From assembly GCA_035356615.1 (NCBI GenBank), contig DAOQSN010000020.1, positions 1-64,000 on the forward strand: a DNA stretch of 64,000 nucleotides, given 5' to 3'. A model generated the notes under the pieces. That model saw nothing but the letters and a program-made list of their open reading frames with translations. It was not told the origin of the DNA and made no database searches. Positions 41,236 through 49,930 of the stretch are shown one piece after another. The position numbers and the translations under genes were made by a program. Positions within the stretch are counted from its first letter, which is position 1; every line of letters starts with the position of its first letter. This DNA is from JAKQDH01 sp029558835 (GTDB lineage Bacteria; Planctomycetota; Phycisphaerae; UBA1845).

Positions 41236-42659
41236 AACGTACCCTGATCCAGCCCGCGGTAAGCGGCGTCGCGACGGATTTCATCAGCGACGCCTGCCTC
41301 GCCGACCTGCTTGCGGCGCCGCCGGCCGAGGCCGCCCGCGTGCGCGACGTGCTCGACAAGAGCCGCGCCAAGCAGGCCCTCTGCGTGGAGGAGACCGCCA
41401 CGCTGCTGACGGTAACCGATCCGCGGCTCATCGACGAGATCTTCGCCACCGCCCGCGAGTTGAAGCGCGACGTGTACGGCTACCGCATCGTCCTGTTCGC
41501 CCCGCTCTACATCGGCAATGACTGCGTGAACGACTGCCTGTACTGCGGCTTCCGGCGCAGCAACGTCGAGGCCGTCCGGCGGACGCTCGATCCGAACGAG
41601 ATTCGCCGGCAGGTTGAGGCCCTCGAGGACCAGGGACACAAGCGTCTCATCCTCGTTTTCGGCGAGCACCCCGCCTACGACGCCGACTTCATCGCGCAGA
41701 CCGTACGTTCCGTGTACGCGGTGAAGAAGGGGCACGGCGAGATTCGCCGCGTCAACATCAATGCCGCGCCGCTCGACCACGACGGCTTCCGCACCGTCAA
41801 GGAGGCGGGCATCGGCACCTACCAGATCTTCCAGGAAACCTACCACCACGACACCTACGCCCGCGTGCACCCGCCGCGGACGCGCAAGGCCGATTACCTC
41901 AACCGACTCGACGCCCTGAGTCGGGCGATGGAGGCCGGCATCGACGACGTCGGCCTCGGCGCCCTCTTCGGCCTGTATGACTGGCGCTTCGAAGTGCTGG
42001 GGCTGGTGACGCACGCTCTGTTCCTGCAGCGGCATTTCGGCGTCGGGCCGCATACCATCAGCTTCCCGCGCTTGCAACCGGCCTCGGGCGTTCACTTTCA
42101 CGAGCAACACCTGGTGTCCGACGAGGACTTCAAGCGCCTGATTGCCACCCTGCGCCTGGCCGTGCCGTATACCGGCCTCATCCTGACCGCCCGTGAGTCA
42201 GCCGACATCCGCCGGGAGGTCATGGAATTCGGCGTGTCGCAGATTGACGCCGGCAGCCGCATCGAGATCGGTGGTTACACGGAGGTGGGCGACGCCCAGT
42301 GCATGGAGCGCGAGCAGTTCCAGCTTGGTGACCTGCGCTCCCTCGATGAGGTGATGCGCGAATTGGTCGTCGACGGCTACATCCCCAGCTTCTGCACCGC
42401 CTGTTACCGGCTGGGACGCACCGGCGAGCACTTCATGGAGTTCGCCATTCCCGGCTTCATCAAGCGTTTCTGCACGCCGAACGCCCTCACCACGCTGCTG
42501 GAGTACCTGACCGATTACGCCTCCCCCGCCACCCGGGCGGCCGGCGAGAAGCTCATCGCCACCGAGCTCGCCCGCCTCGAGGATAGCCGGCTGAAGCAGG
42601 AACTTGTCGCTCGCCTCCAGCGCATTCGGGAGAGCAGCGACCGCGATCTGTACTTCTGA
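41232..42659 (+). CDS. hydG: [FeFe]-hydrogenase maturase HydG (radical SAM tyrosine lyase)
   Basis: A 475-residue enzyme that splits tyrosine to supply CO and cyanide for the H-cluster. The radical SAM Cys triad is Cys98, Cys102 and Cys105 in DCVNDCLYCGF. The C-terminal auxiliary-cluster pair Cys388 and Cys391 lies in SFCTACYRLGRTG, which separates HydG from ThiH. Length matches the family. It starts at GTG, with GGGAGG 8 nt upstream, overlapping the end of hydE (GTGA), so the two are translationally coupled. HydF and a hydrogenase structural gene are absent here and must lie elsewhere if the pathway is complete. Confidence 0.96.
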   Translation: MKRTLIQPAVSGVATDFISDACLADLLAAPPAEAARVRDVLDKSRAKQALCVEETATLLTVTDPRLIDEIFATARELKRDVYGYRIVLFAPLYIGNDCVNDCLYCGFRRSNVEAVRRTLDPNEIRRQVEALEDQGHKRLILVFGEHPAYDADFIAQTVRSVYAVKKGHGEIRRVNINAAPLDHDGFRTVKEAGIGTYQIFQETYHHDTYARVHPPRTRKADYLNRLDALSRAMEAGIDDVGLGALFGLYDWRFEVLGLVTHALFLQRHFGVGPHTISFPRLQPASGVHFHEQHLVSDEDFKRLIATLRLAVPYTGLILTARESADIRREVMEFGVSQIDAGSRIEIGGYTEVGDAQCMEREQFQLGDLRSLDEVMRELVVDGYIPSFCTACYRLGRTGEHFMEFAIPGFIKRFCTPNALTTLLEYLTDYASPATRAAGEKLIATELARLEDSRLKQELVARLQRIRESSDRDLYF

Positions 42660-42836
42660 ATGAGAATGCAGAAGTAACAACGAAGGAAGCTCAGCGCGAG
42701 AGTCGCCCGCACGTCTTGCGGTGACAAGGGCGCCTCGCCCGCGCGAGCACCGCCAACACGCCGGCGCCACGGCACGGCCGCAGCTTGGAAAGAGATCGAA
42801 CGTCAGTGGTAAGGAGTGACTTGAGAATGGCCTCGC

Positions 42837-43223
42837 TTACGCCGCCACCGCCTCCTCCCGCACATTGCGCAGAAACGGCGAATCCCCCGTGGCCCAGTCC
42901 CGCTCACGCAGGAACACCACGCTGATGCTCACGGCATGGGCCAGGGAGATGGCACTCACCGGTTCGCCGGTACGGTCCACCTCGGTTCCGTAGGAGCTGA
43001 AGTCGTCCAGCACGATCAGGAAGTCAAGGTCGGACTCCTCGTCGTCGTCGCCCCCAGCGTAAGAGCCGAACAAATACAAACCGCGGAACCGTGTCCCGTA
43101 CAGTTGCCGCAGTTCCGCTTGCAACCGCCCGGCAACGTCCGCGACTGCACCTGTCATGCTCAGCCCCTCTACCGTGTCGCTCAAGCCGGCAGCGCAGCCT
43201 ATCGGCACCAGCGGCTCCGTCAC
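42837..43223 (-). CDS. nucleotidyltransferase-domain protein (MNT type)
   Basis: Up to 128 residues. The core LYLFGSYAGG followed by DDDEESDLDFLIVL is the GSxxxG...DxD signature of small DNA-polymerase-beta-like nucleotidyltransferases. These are often the antitoxin-like MntA partner of a HEPN protein, which modifies it by adding AMP; no HEPN gene lies on either side, so it may work alone or be a relic. The GTG start at 43223 overlaps the proS stop by 4 nt and has AGGAG 6 nt upstream. An ATG at 43157 with GAGGGG upstream is the alternative. Confidence 0.75.
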   Translation of the reverse strand: MTEPLVPIGCAAGLSDTVEGLSMTGAVADVAGRLQAELRQLYGTRFRGLYLFGSYAGGDDDEESDLDFLIVLDDFSSYGTEVDRTGEPVSAISLAHAVSISVVFLRERDWATGDSPFLRNVREEAVAA

Positions 43224-44956
43224 GTTCGCTCCTGCTCGAGGAGCGTCTTGAGCAGCCCGGTCACCGCGGACACCGTCTCCGCCGGCGGCAGCTTGCGCAC
43301 CTCGCCGCTCTTGCGTACCGCCAACTCAACCACGCCATCACCCAAGCTGCGCTTGCCCACGTTGATCCGTAGCGGGAAGCCGATCAGGTCGGCGTCGTTG
43401 AACTTGAAGCCCGGGCGAGCGTCCCGATCGTCCAGCAGCACCTCGACCCCGGCCGCCTCGAGCTCATCGTGCAGCCGCCGGGCGGTCGCCAGCACCGACT
43501 CATCCCGCACGTCCAACGCGCAGATCACAACGTGGAACGGCGCAATCGCCACCGGCCAGCAAATGCCCTTGTCATTGTGCCGGGCCTCGATGGCGGCCGC
43601 CATGATCCGGTTCAGCCCGATGCCGTAACAGCCCATGATGAGCGGATGGGCCTGGCCCTGGGCATCGAGGTACGTCGCGCTCATGGCGTCGGAGTACTTG
43701 GTTCCCAGCTTGAACACGTGCCCCACCTCGATGCACTTCTCGAAGCGCAGCGGCTGCCCGTTGGGCGCGCGGTCGCCTTCCATGGCCAGGCGAATGTCGG
43801 CCACTTCGGTGAGCGCGAAGTCACGTCCGGGGTTCACGCCGGTGACGTGATAGTCCGTTTTGTTAGCGCCGGTAACGGCGTCGTGCATGGTGGTGACGAC
43901 CCGATCGGCGATGATGCGGGCCTGCAGCCCCACCGGACCGGCAAAGCCCACCTCCGCCCCAGTCACCTGCCGGATCAGTTCCGGCGAAGCCTGCGTCACG
44001 CCGCGGACGCCGGCCGCCCGGGCCAGCTTGGCCTCATTCACCTCGTGATCGCCGCGCACGAGGGCCACCAGCGGCTCCCCGTTCGCCTCGTAGATGATCG
44101 TCTTGATCAGCTTCTGCGGCGTGCAGCCGAGGAACCGGGAGATTTCCTCGATGGTACCGTGACCCGGCGTGTGGACCTCGCGCAGCGGCTCATGGCGCCC
44201 GTCGCCGGCGTCGGGCAGCGGCGCCACCTCCGCCCGCTCCAGGTTGGCCGCGTAGGAGCCGTCCGCCGCACGCACTAGGATGTCCTCGCCCGCGTCCGTG
44301 GGCACCATGAACTCGTGCGAGACGCTGCCGCCGATCGCGCCCGACTCCGCTTCCACGGGGACGTACGGCAATCCGCAGCGCCCGAAGATCGCGCGGTACG
44401 CGTCGTACATGCGCTGATACGTCTCGTTCAGCCCGCCCGGCCCTTCCACCCGCTCATGGAAGGAGTAGGCGTCCTTCATCAGGAACTCGCGGGTGCGCAG
44501 TACGCCGCTCTTGGGGCGGGCTTCGCCGCGGAACTTGGTCTGAATCTGGTAGAGGTTGATGGGCAACTGCTTGTAGCTGACCAGGTACGCGCGCGCGAGC
44601 TCCGTGATGACCTCCTCGTGGGTAGGCCCGAGCACGGTCCGGCTGCGCCAGTCCTCTCCCCGGCCCTGCAAGCGCAGGAGCACGTCGCCCATGGCGGCCA
44701 CCCGCCCGGTCTGCTCCCACCACTCGATGGGGTGCATGGCCGGCATGTGCAGCTCGATGGCGCCGGCCGCGTTCATCTCGTCCCGCACGATCTGCTCGAT
44801 CTTGCGCAGCGTGCGGTACCCCAACGGCAAGTACGTGTACGCCCCCGAACCCACCTGCCGGATCAACCCCGCCCGCAGCATGAGTTGGTGTGAGGGTACA
44901 AAAGCGTCAGCCGGGACTTCCTTGGTCGTCGGTATGAAGTAGCGGGTCCAGTTCAT
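43220..44956 (-). CDS. proS: prolyl-tRNA synthetase
   Basis: A 578-residue class II aminoacyl-tRNA synthetase of the bacterial type. Motif 2/3 regions are visible (TKFRGEARPKSGVLRTREFLMKDAYSF block, and GCYGIGLNRIMAA). The editing insertion domain lies between about 225 and 385, and the C-terminal anticodon-binding domain has KFNDADLIGFPLRI. The start is ATG 44956 with the family N-terminus MNWTRYFIPTTKE; an in-frame ATG further upstream is less likely. The stop overlaps the next gene. Confidence 0.95.
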   Translation of the reverse strand: MNWTRYFIPTTKEVPADAFVPSHQLMLRAGLIRQVGSGAYTYLPLGYRTLRKIEQIVRDEMNAAGAIELHMPAMHPIEWWEQTGRVAAMGDVLLRLQGRGEDWRSRTVLGPTHEEVITELARAYLVSYKQLPINLYQIQTKFRGEARPKSGVLRTREFLMKDAYSFHERVEGPGGLNETYQRMYDAYRAIFGRCGLPYVPVEAESGAIGGSVSHEFMVPTDAGEDILVRAADGSYAANLERAEVAPLPDAGDGRHEPLREVHTPGHGTIEEISRFLGCTPQKLIKTIIYEANGEPLVALVRGDHEVNEAKLARAAGVRGVTQASPELIRQVTGAEVGFAGPVGLQARIIADRVVTTMHDAVTGANKTDYHVTGVNPGRDFALTEVADIRLAMEGDRAPNGQPLRFEKCIEVGHVFKLGTKYSDAMSATYLDAQGQAHPLIMGCYGIGLNRIMAAAIEARHNDKGICWPVAIAPFHVVICALDVRDESVLATARRLHDELEAAGVEVLLDDRDARPGFKFNDADLIGFPLRINVGKRSLGDGVVELAVRKSGEVRKLPPAETVSAVTGLLKTLLEQERT

Positions 44957-45075
44957 GGGGGCATCAATACTCCGCCCAGCCACCGCTGGCAAGCAGCCGG
45001 GGCAGGTGGCGGAACAGCTCAGACGGCGGAGCGCAAGCGTGGACCCGGCCGGGCCGGGCCGCTACAGTCCCTTGC

Positions 45076-45345
45076 ATGGGTCCGGACGATGAGGTTTGCT
45101 ATTGCTTTCACGTCTCGCTGCGCAAGCTGCTCAATTACAGCCGGCGCGTCCGTCCGCAGCATGCCAGCCAGATGACCGCGTGCCTCGGTGCAGGTACCGG
45201 CTGTGGGTGGTGCATCCCCGTCTTGACCCGCATCGCCCAGTCGCCCGACGCGCCGGAGCTGGAGGCCATGCTCGCGGAGGACTATGGCCGGCAGCGCGAG
45301 GCGTACTTGAAGGAGGACGCCCCGCGGCACACCTTCGAGGAATAG
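45076..45345 (+). CDS. BFD-like [2Fe-2S] binding protein
   Basis: An 89-residue protein with four cysteines spaced as in bacterioferritin-associated ferredoxin domains: Cys8 and Cys10 in VCYCFHVS, then Cys36 and the pair in GCGWC. BFD domains help release iron from bacterioferritin or serve as clusters in larger redox proteins. As a stand-alone protein it may deliver electrons to a ferritin or another partner; none is adjacent. It starts 119 nt from the divergent proS start. The C-terminal third is charged and unmatched. Confidence 0.75.
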   Translation: MGPDDEVCYCFHVSLRKLLNYSRRVRPQHASQMTACLGAGTGCGWCIPVLTRIAQSPDAPELEAMLAEDYGRQREAYLKEDAPRHTFEE

Positions 45346-45428
45346 TGCCGGTGTATTGAGGGGGAGCCGCACTGCGGTCGATCGACCTGGGCCGGACGGT
45401 GCGACGGTGCCGGTGGCCGCCGCCGTGA

Positions 45429-45457
45429 TTGCCAACTACTAGTGATGGCGGTAGAAT
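45429..45457 (+). promoter_or_regulatory. sigma-70-type promoter of the DNA methyltransferase gene
   Basis: TTGCCA (45429-45434), a 17-bp spacer and TAGAAT (45452-45457). The leader is about 107 nt and contains a CCAACC-CCAGC-GGTTGG hairpin at about 45466-45482 that could influence expression. Confidence 0.6.
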
Positions 45458-45570
45458 GTTAACCCAACCCCAGCGGTTGGGGGTTGCCACCGCCGCACAT
45501 GGCGGTCGGAGAGCCGACAGGGAACCAGGTGGGGTGCGGGAGGGTGCGCTGGGCAGGCGGAGCGGGGCCC

Positions 45571-46563
45571 ATGAGTGCCGAAGCGCCGAAGGTGGATCGC
45601 GTGGTTTGCGGGGACTGCCTGCGCGGGATGCGGCGCTTGCCGGACGGCTGCGTTGATCTCACTTTCGCCGACCCGCCGTTTAACATCGGCTACGACTACG
45701 ACGAATACGACGATCGTCGGGCGGCCTCGGACTACCTCGACTGGTCCAGGCAGTGGATGGCCGGGGTCATCCGGGTGCTGAAGCCGACCGGGACGTTCTG
45801 GCTGGCGATCGGCGATGAGTACGCGGCGGAGCTGAAGGTGGCGGCCACGCGCGAGCTGGGCCTGACCTGCCGCAGTTGGGTCGTCTGGTATTACACGTTC
45901 GGCGTGCACTGTGAGGCGAAGTTCACGCGCTCACATGCGCACCTGTTCCACTTCGTGAAGGACGCCAAGCAGTTCACATTCAACGCCGACGCGATTCGCG
46001 TGCCATCCGCCCGGCAGCTCGTCTACGGTGATCGCCGGGCGAACCCCAAGGGGCGCGTGCCGGACGATACGTGGATCATGCGTCCGACGCCGCATGCGTC
46101 GTGGCTGCTGAGGCCGCAAGACTTGCCGGGTGGCTTCGGCGCGGACGGCGACACCTGGTACTTCCCTCGCGTTTGCGGCACGTTCAAGGAGCGCATGGGC
46201 TTTCACGGCTGCCAGATGCCCGAGCAGCTTCTGGGTCGGATCATCCGGGCCTGCTCGAACGAGGGCGACGTCGTGCTGGACCCGTTTGCCGGCAGCGGCA
46301 CGACCCTGGCTGTAGCGAAGAAGCTGAACCGCCGCTACCTCGGCTTCGATACCTCGAAGCAATACGTGACACAAACCCGGCGCCGCCTGGCCGCGATCAC
46401 CCCGGGGAATCCGCTCGACGGAACCGAGGACCCGCTCACGAGCGTCCCCAACACGGCCAACGGTACCGCCCTCGGCCCCGGGAACACCCGCCAGCGCCGC
46501 AACGGGGCGGGTCGGTGCCGACGGCGCGGCATCCCCAGTTCCCAGCCGGAGCTATGGTGCTAG
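45571..46563 (+). CDS. site-specific DNA methyltransferase, beta class (orphan)
   Basis: A 330-residue amino-methyltransferase (N6-adenine or N4-cytosine). The catalytic motif is DPPF (Asp34-Phe37) in FADPPFNIGYDY near the N-terminus, and the SAM-binding FxGxG motif is DPFAGSGTT (Asp237 onward) near the C-terminus. This motif order defines the beta class, as in CcrM and many type II enzymes. The target-recognition region lies between. No restriction endonuclease gene is nearby, so it is probably a regulatory orphan or has a distant partner. The last 50 residues are low-complexity and may be an added tail. The start at ATG 45571 has GGAG about 10 nt upstream. Confidence 0.88.
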   Translation: MSAEAPKVDRVVCGDCLRGMRRLPDGCVDLTFADPPFNIGYDYDEYDDRRAASDYLDWSRQWMAGVIRVLKPTGTFWLAIGDEYAAELKVAATRELGLTCRSWVVWYYTFGVHCEAKFTRSHAHLFHFVKDAKQFTFNADAIRVPSARQLVYGDRRANPKGRVPDDTWIMRPTPHASWLLRPQDLPGGFGADGDTWYFPRVCGTFKERMGFHGCQMPEQLLGRIIRACSNEGDVVLDPFAGSGTTLAVAKKLNRRYLGFDTSKQYVTQTRRRLAAITPGNPLDGTEDPLTSVPNTANGTALGPGNTRQRRNGAGRCRRRGIPSSQPELWC

Positions 46564-47132
46564 CCTACGTGGTTGGTCCAGTCAGCGCACGGGGCCGAGC
46601 CCGTCGGGTCACCTTCCGCGTCTGGGGGCGCGTCAGCACGTTCAGGCCCTTACATTCTCCGACTCAACAATACGTGAGTCTGTGCGCTTGCTCATCGGTA
46701 TCCGCCTGCCCGAAGGGTAGCCCCTGCTGTTGGTGGCCTTGTGCGAAGACCGACACAATCTCCCCCAACCCCAGCGACACCGCAAGAAAAGTCCGAAAGC
46801 GGGTAGGCGCGACAAGCTCGGGCGCTGTACAATGACTCAATGCAGTTCGGCGACGCCACTGTGGAGAGTCAAGTGCGGGGTCTCAGCTTGATTAACGACA
46901 CGTAGAGTCTGGTCTAGCGGCGGCGCGTTCTGAAGCGCAAGTGCAACAGGGGAACGGAATCGCGGTCCATGTCGGTGAAGCTGGCGGCTAAGGAGCGCCA
47001 ACTTCGAGGGCGTCTGCGGCGACCATGCCCATCCGGGCATGATTCCGTCCGCGGGTTACCGGCTGCGCGCTGCGCAGCGACTGGATACGCAAGCGGACGA
47101 GTGTGCAGTCAACGAGATGTGGAGGAAGCGCA
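46564..47132. other. 570-nt stretch without a gene
   Basis: No frame with a credible start or composition. It contains TACAAT at 46828-46833 without a clear -35 and a CATGCCC/GGGCATG inverted repeat at about 47024-47041. It probably carries the promoter of the PEP-CTERM gene at 47133. Confidence 0.45.
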
Positions 47133-49700
47133 ATGAACACCACTCTGGGAGGGAAGGCGAGGCCTCTGGTTGGCCTCACTCTGGGACTCAGTCTTGCAGC
47201 ACCGGCGGCGGCCGGGGTCGTTGAAGGCCAGATCGAGACGAACATCCGTCCCATCGTCTGGCTGCGGTACTCGGGGACGACAGGTGGCACGCCCGAGACG
47301 CGCACTGCGGTGGGCATCTTCGACACCGGTGATCCGTGCGACACACTCTCTCGGGAAACCGCGGCCTTGTTCGGCCTGACGCCGAGTACCCCTCTACATC
47401 CTCAACTGGTGTGGGCTCGCACACGCAATGAGGGCACCGTTGCCGCTCAGACCATTACCAGCGCCGGCTGGTTCGGAGGGACGTTCAACCAGCCGGAGCG
47501 TACCAGCGTCGCGTGGCCCGCCGGCGTGGATCCGGCGGTTCGTGCTGGCGACCCGGCCCATACCTTCCAGACGGCAGACCCAGCGCGCACGACCGCGATG
47601 AGCTGTGCCGGTCTTCACCCCACGTACTTCGATTACAACTTCGGCTTCAGCGAGAACCATACGGGCGACGCTTTCGTGACCCGCGCCGACCCCGAAGCCA
47701 ACCTGTCTGTCTTCATCGATCCCATCAATGCGACACCCATTGCCTTTGCCTACGATGGTGTAACGGGCGGCAACGGTCGCGGGCTCAGCGGCCCCAGCCT
47801 GGAGTTGGACCGTCGCGCCTCAAGTGTGAGCTACTTCGCCAACGACGATTCGCGGGTGCCTGTGCCAGGGCGAAACGACAACCCGGGATTCGTGCACTTC
47901 GTTGATCTCACGCCCGTGGAGTTCTCGTCGACGACCCTTACCCCGGCACCCGGCAACGCCGTCGTCAACGCGGCGCTACCCGTGGATCGACGACTCACGA
48001 TCACCGTCGCAGACGCGGTTGGACCGGACGTGGCTCGGATTGTCCCGTGGAATTTCGCGGGGCTCGAACCCGGTTACCGGCCGGCGAACGCCGACGGGTC
48101 CACTGTCCTGGCGTACACGAATGCCGCCATGGAGGTGAGAGAGGCCGGCATGAACATCGGCGGTCAGGAGAACCCCAGTGGTTTCGTCCGGTCCGATGGC
48201 ACGGTGCAGGTGATCGTCCGCCAGGTAGATGGAACCGTGCGTCTCAATCAGACGGTGCAGCTCCCTTCCCAAGCGCCGCGCACCTACGGCCAGATCAACA
48301 TTCCCGGCTTGATTGCCGACACGGGCTACCAGTTGATCGACACTGGCGCCCCGACCACGCGCCGAGGCGGACCCGACGCCATCACGGGCACGGACGAGCT
48401 GAACAAGTGCGGCCAGTTCTTCGACTTCAGCCCGGTGGGTGGCGGCGGCGCGGGGGCCAACCACGGCCGGCTCACGCTGATTGCTCCCTCCGACCCGCGG
48501 ATTCGGACGATGAGAGGCAACGGCATCTTGATGGGCGTTGATGCAGGCACGGTCGGTCTTTCCAGAACGGCAGTGAACCAGGAATCCCAGTACGGCAGCA
48601 TCCCGCAGCTACAGGTGGGGGCCAATACGCTCGTGACTCCGGCGGTACCCGGCGAAGCCGGCGGTACGATCTTCCGTACCCACCTGACCGGCAGCAACGC
48701 CAGCTACATCGACGAGGACGCCACGGCCCTGATTCGCGGCGCGGACGTCATCGACGCCCAGTCTCTCGGGGGCGACGGGATTACCCCCCAGTCGCCGCTG
48801 TTCTTCTCCGTCGGGCGGAACTCCGTGGGCCAGCCGGGATCGGCCGTCAACGGGCAATCTATGCTTAATCAGGTGCCCGGCGATATCTTCGAGATCCCGG
48901 GTGACCAGCCCCCGTATCAGCGCGTGCAGCGCTTTGCCGGGCGGACGAACTCGCTCACCATCAACCAGGAGGTCATGGGATTGGGGCCCAACGTCGGTCC
49001 CCTCGCCGCGGCAGTTCCCAGCCCCGACAATCTCAACAGCTTCGACCTCTACACGCAGGCCGCCCTGCCACCGGTGTCGCTCTCCAATCTCGACTCGCCG
49101 ATCATGGCGCACAACGATGGGGGAACGGCCGACCGTCCCCGGGTCGGGGCCGACCGACTGGCGGTGAATTTCGACCTGTACTTCTCGCTTGAGGACGGCG
49201 AGGACATCTACCGGAGTTCTCTCGCCCAGGTCTTCGCCGACGGCTTTGACGACATCGGTCTGGCGGAAGAGGGGGACGATATCGACGCGCTGGCCTTCTT
49301 CAGGCCCTCCGTGGCGCCCGGCATCATCGGCGAGAGCCTCCTGGACTTCGGCCCCGCCATCTCGACGAGCCTGATCTTCAACGGGGCGCATGGAGATGAT
49401 ACGTACGACCCCAACCTGGAGGCATTGTTCCTGGGAATAGACGCGTTCCATGGCGGGCCGCCCACGGACCTGGCCTTGTTCAGCCTGGCCCCGGATTCTG
49501 CGTCGTTGCTCGCCCTCGGGCTTTCTGCCGCGGACATCTTCATCACGGATTTCGACGGGACGTTCGCGATGTACGCGACGGCGGAGAGTCTGGGCCTGCT
49601 CTTCGGTGATGACGTCGATGGCCTCGATGCCATCGTACCGGAGCCGACCACCCTCGCCCTGTTGGCGCTGGGCATCGTCTTTCTGCGCCGCCGAAGGTAG
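47133..49700 (+). CDS. large PEP-CTERM protein with aspartic-protease-like DTG motifs
   Basis: An 855-residue exported protein. The start is ATG 47133, with GGAGG 7 nt upstream. A signal peptide (VGLTLGLSLAAPAAAG) comes first. At residues 60-80, VGIFDTGDPCDTLSRETAALFGL resembles the active-site loop of retropepsin/pepsin-type aspartic proteases (Asp64). About 330 residues later, LIADTGYQLIDTGAPTT gives a second DTG (Asp396 or Asp403). The C-terminus is IVPEPTTLALLALGIVFL plus Arg5, the PEP-CTERM sorting tag. It should be surface sorted by an exosortase. Protease activity is only a suggestion, because the residue after DTG is Asp rather than the usual Ser or Ala in the first motif. Confidence 0.75.
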   Translation: MNTTLGGKARPLVGLTLGLSLAAPAAAGVVEGQIETNIRPIVWLRYSGTTGGTPETRTAVGIFDTGDPCDTLSRETAALFGLTPSTPLHPQLVWARTRNEGTVAAQTITSAGWFGGTFNQPERTSVAWPAGVDPAVRAGDPAHTFQTADPARTTAMSCAGLHPTYFDYNFGFSENHTGDAFVTRADPEANLSVFIDPINATPIAFAYDGVTGGNGRGLSGPSLELDRRASSVSYFANDDSRVPVPGRNDNPGFVHFVDLTPVEFSSTTLTPAPGNAVVNAALPVDRRLTITVADAVGPDVARIVPWNFAGLEPGYRPANADGSTVLAYTNAAMEVREAGMNIGGQENPSGFVRSDGTVQVIVRQVDGTVRLNQTVQLPSQAPRTYGQINIPGLIADTGYQLIDTGAPTTRRGGPDAITGTDELNKCGQFFDFSPVGGGGAGANHGRLTLIAPSDPRIRTMRGNGILMGVDAGTVGLSRTAVNQESQYGSIPQLQVGANTLVTPAVPGEAGGTIFRTHLTGSNASYIDEDATALIRGADVIDAQSLGGDGITPQSPLFFSVGRNSVGQPGSAVNGQSMLNQVPGDIFEIPGDQPPYQRVQRFAGRTNSLTINQEVMGLGPNVGPLAAAVPSPDNLNSFDLYTQAALPPVSLSNLDSPIMAHNDGGTADRPRVGADRLAVNFDLYFSLEDGEDIYRSSLAQVFADGFDDIGLAEEGDDIDALAFFRPSVAPGIIGESLLDFGPAISTSLIFNGAHGDDTYDPNLEALFLGIDAFHGGPPTDLALFSLAPDSASLLALGLSAADIFITDFDGTFAMYATAESLGLLFGDDVDGLDAIVPEPTTLALLALGIVFLRRRR

Positions 49701-49930
49701 GCGCGGGCGGGAACACAGTCAGCCGCTCTGTTTCTAATCGTCCCCGGGTGCCCTCTGGGGTGAGAGGGGGGACCGTGTCGCGCAGTCGGAATCGACGAAG
49801 CCCGCCGGCGGGGCATCACGGATCACAACACCCGAGCCAGCGCTCGATGAAGGACACGGCTGCGGGTGAGCCGGAGGAAGGCCGGGCTGCTCGGCGGCGC
49901 GCAGCACTCCTGTGATCTGTGCGCGCCGGC

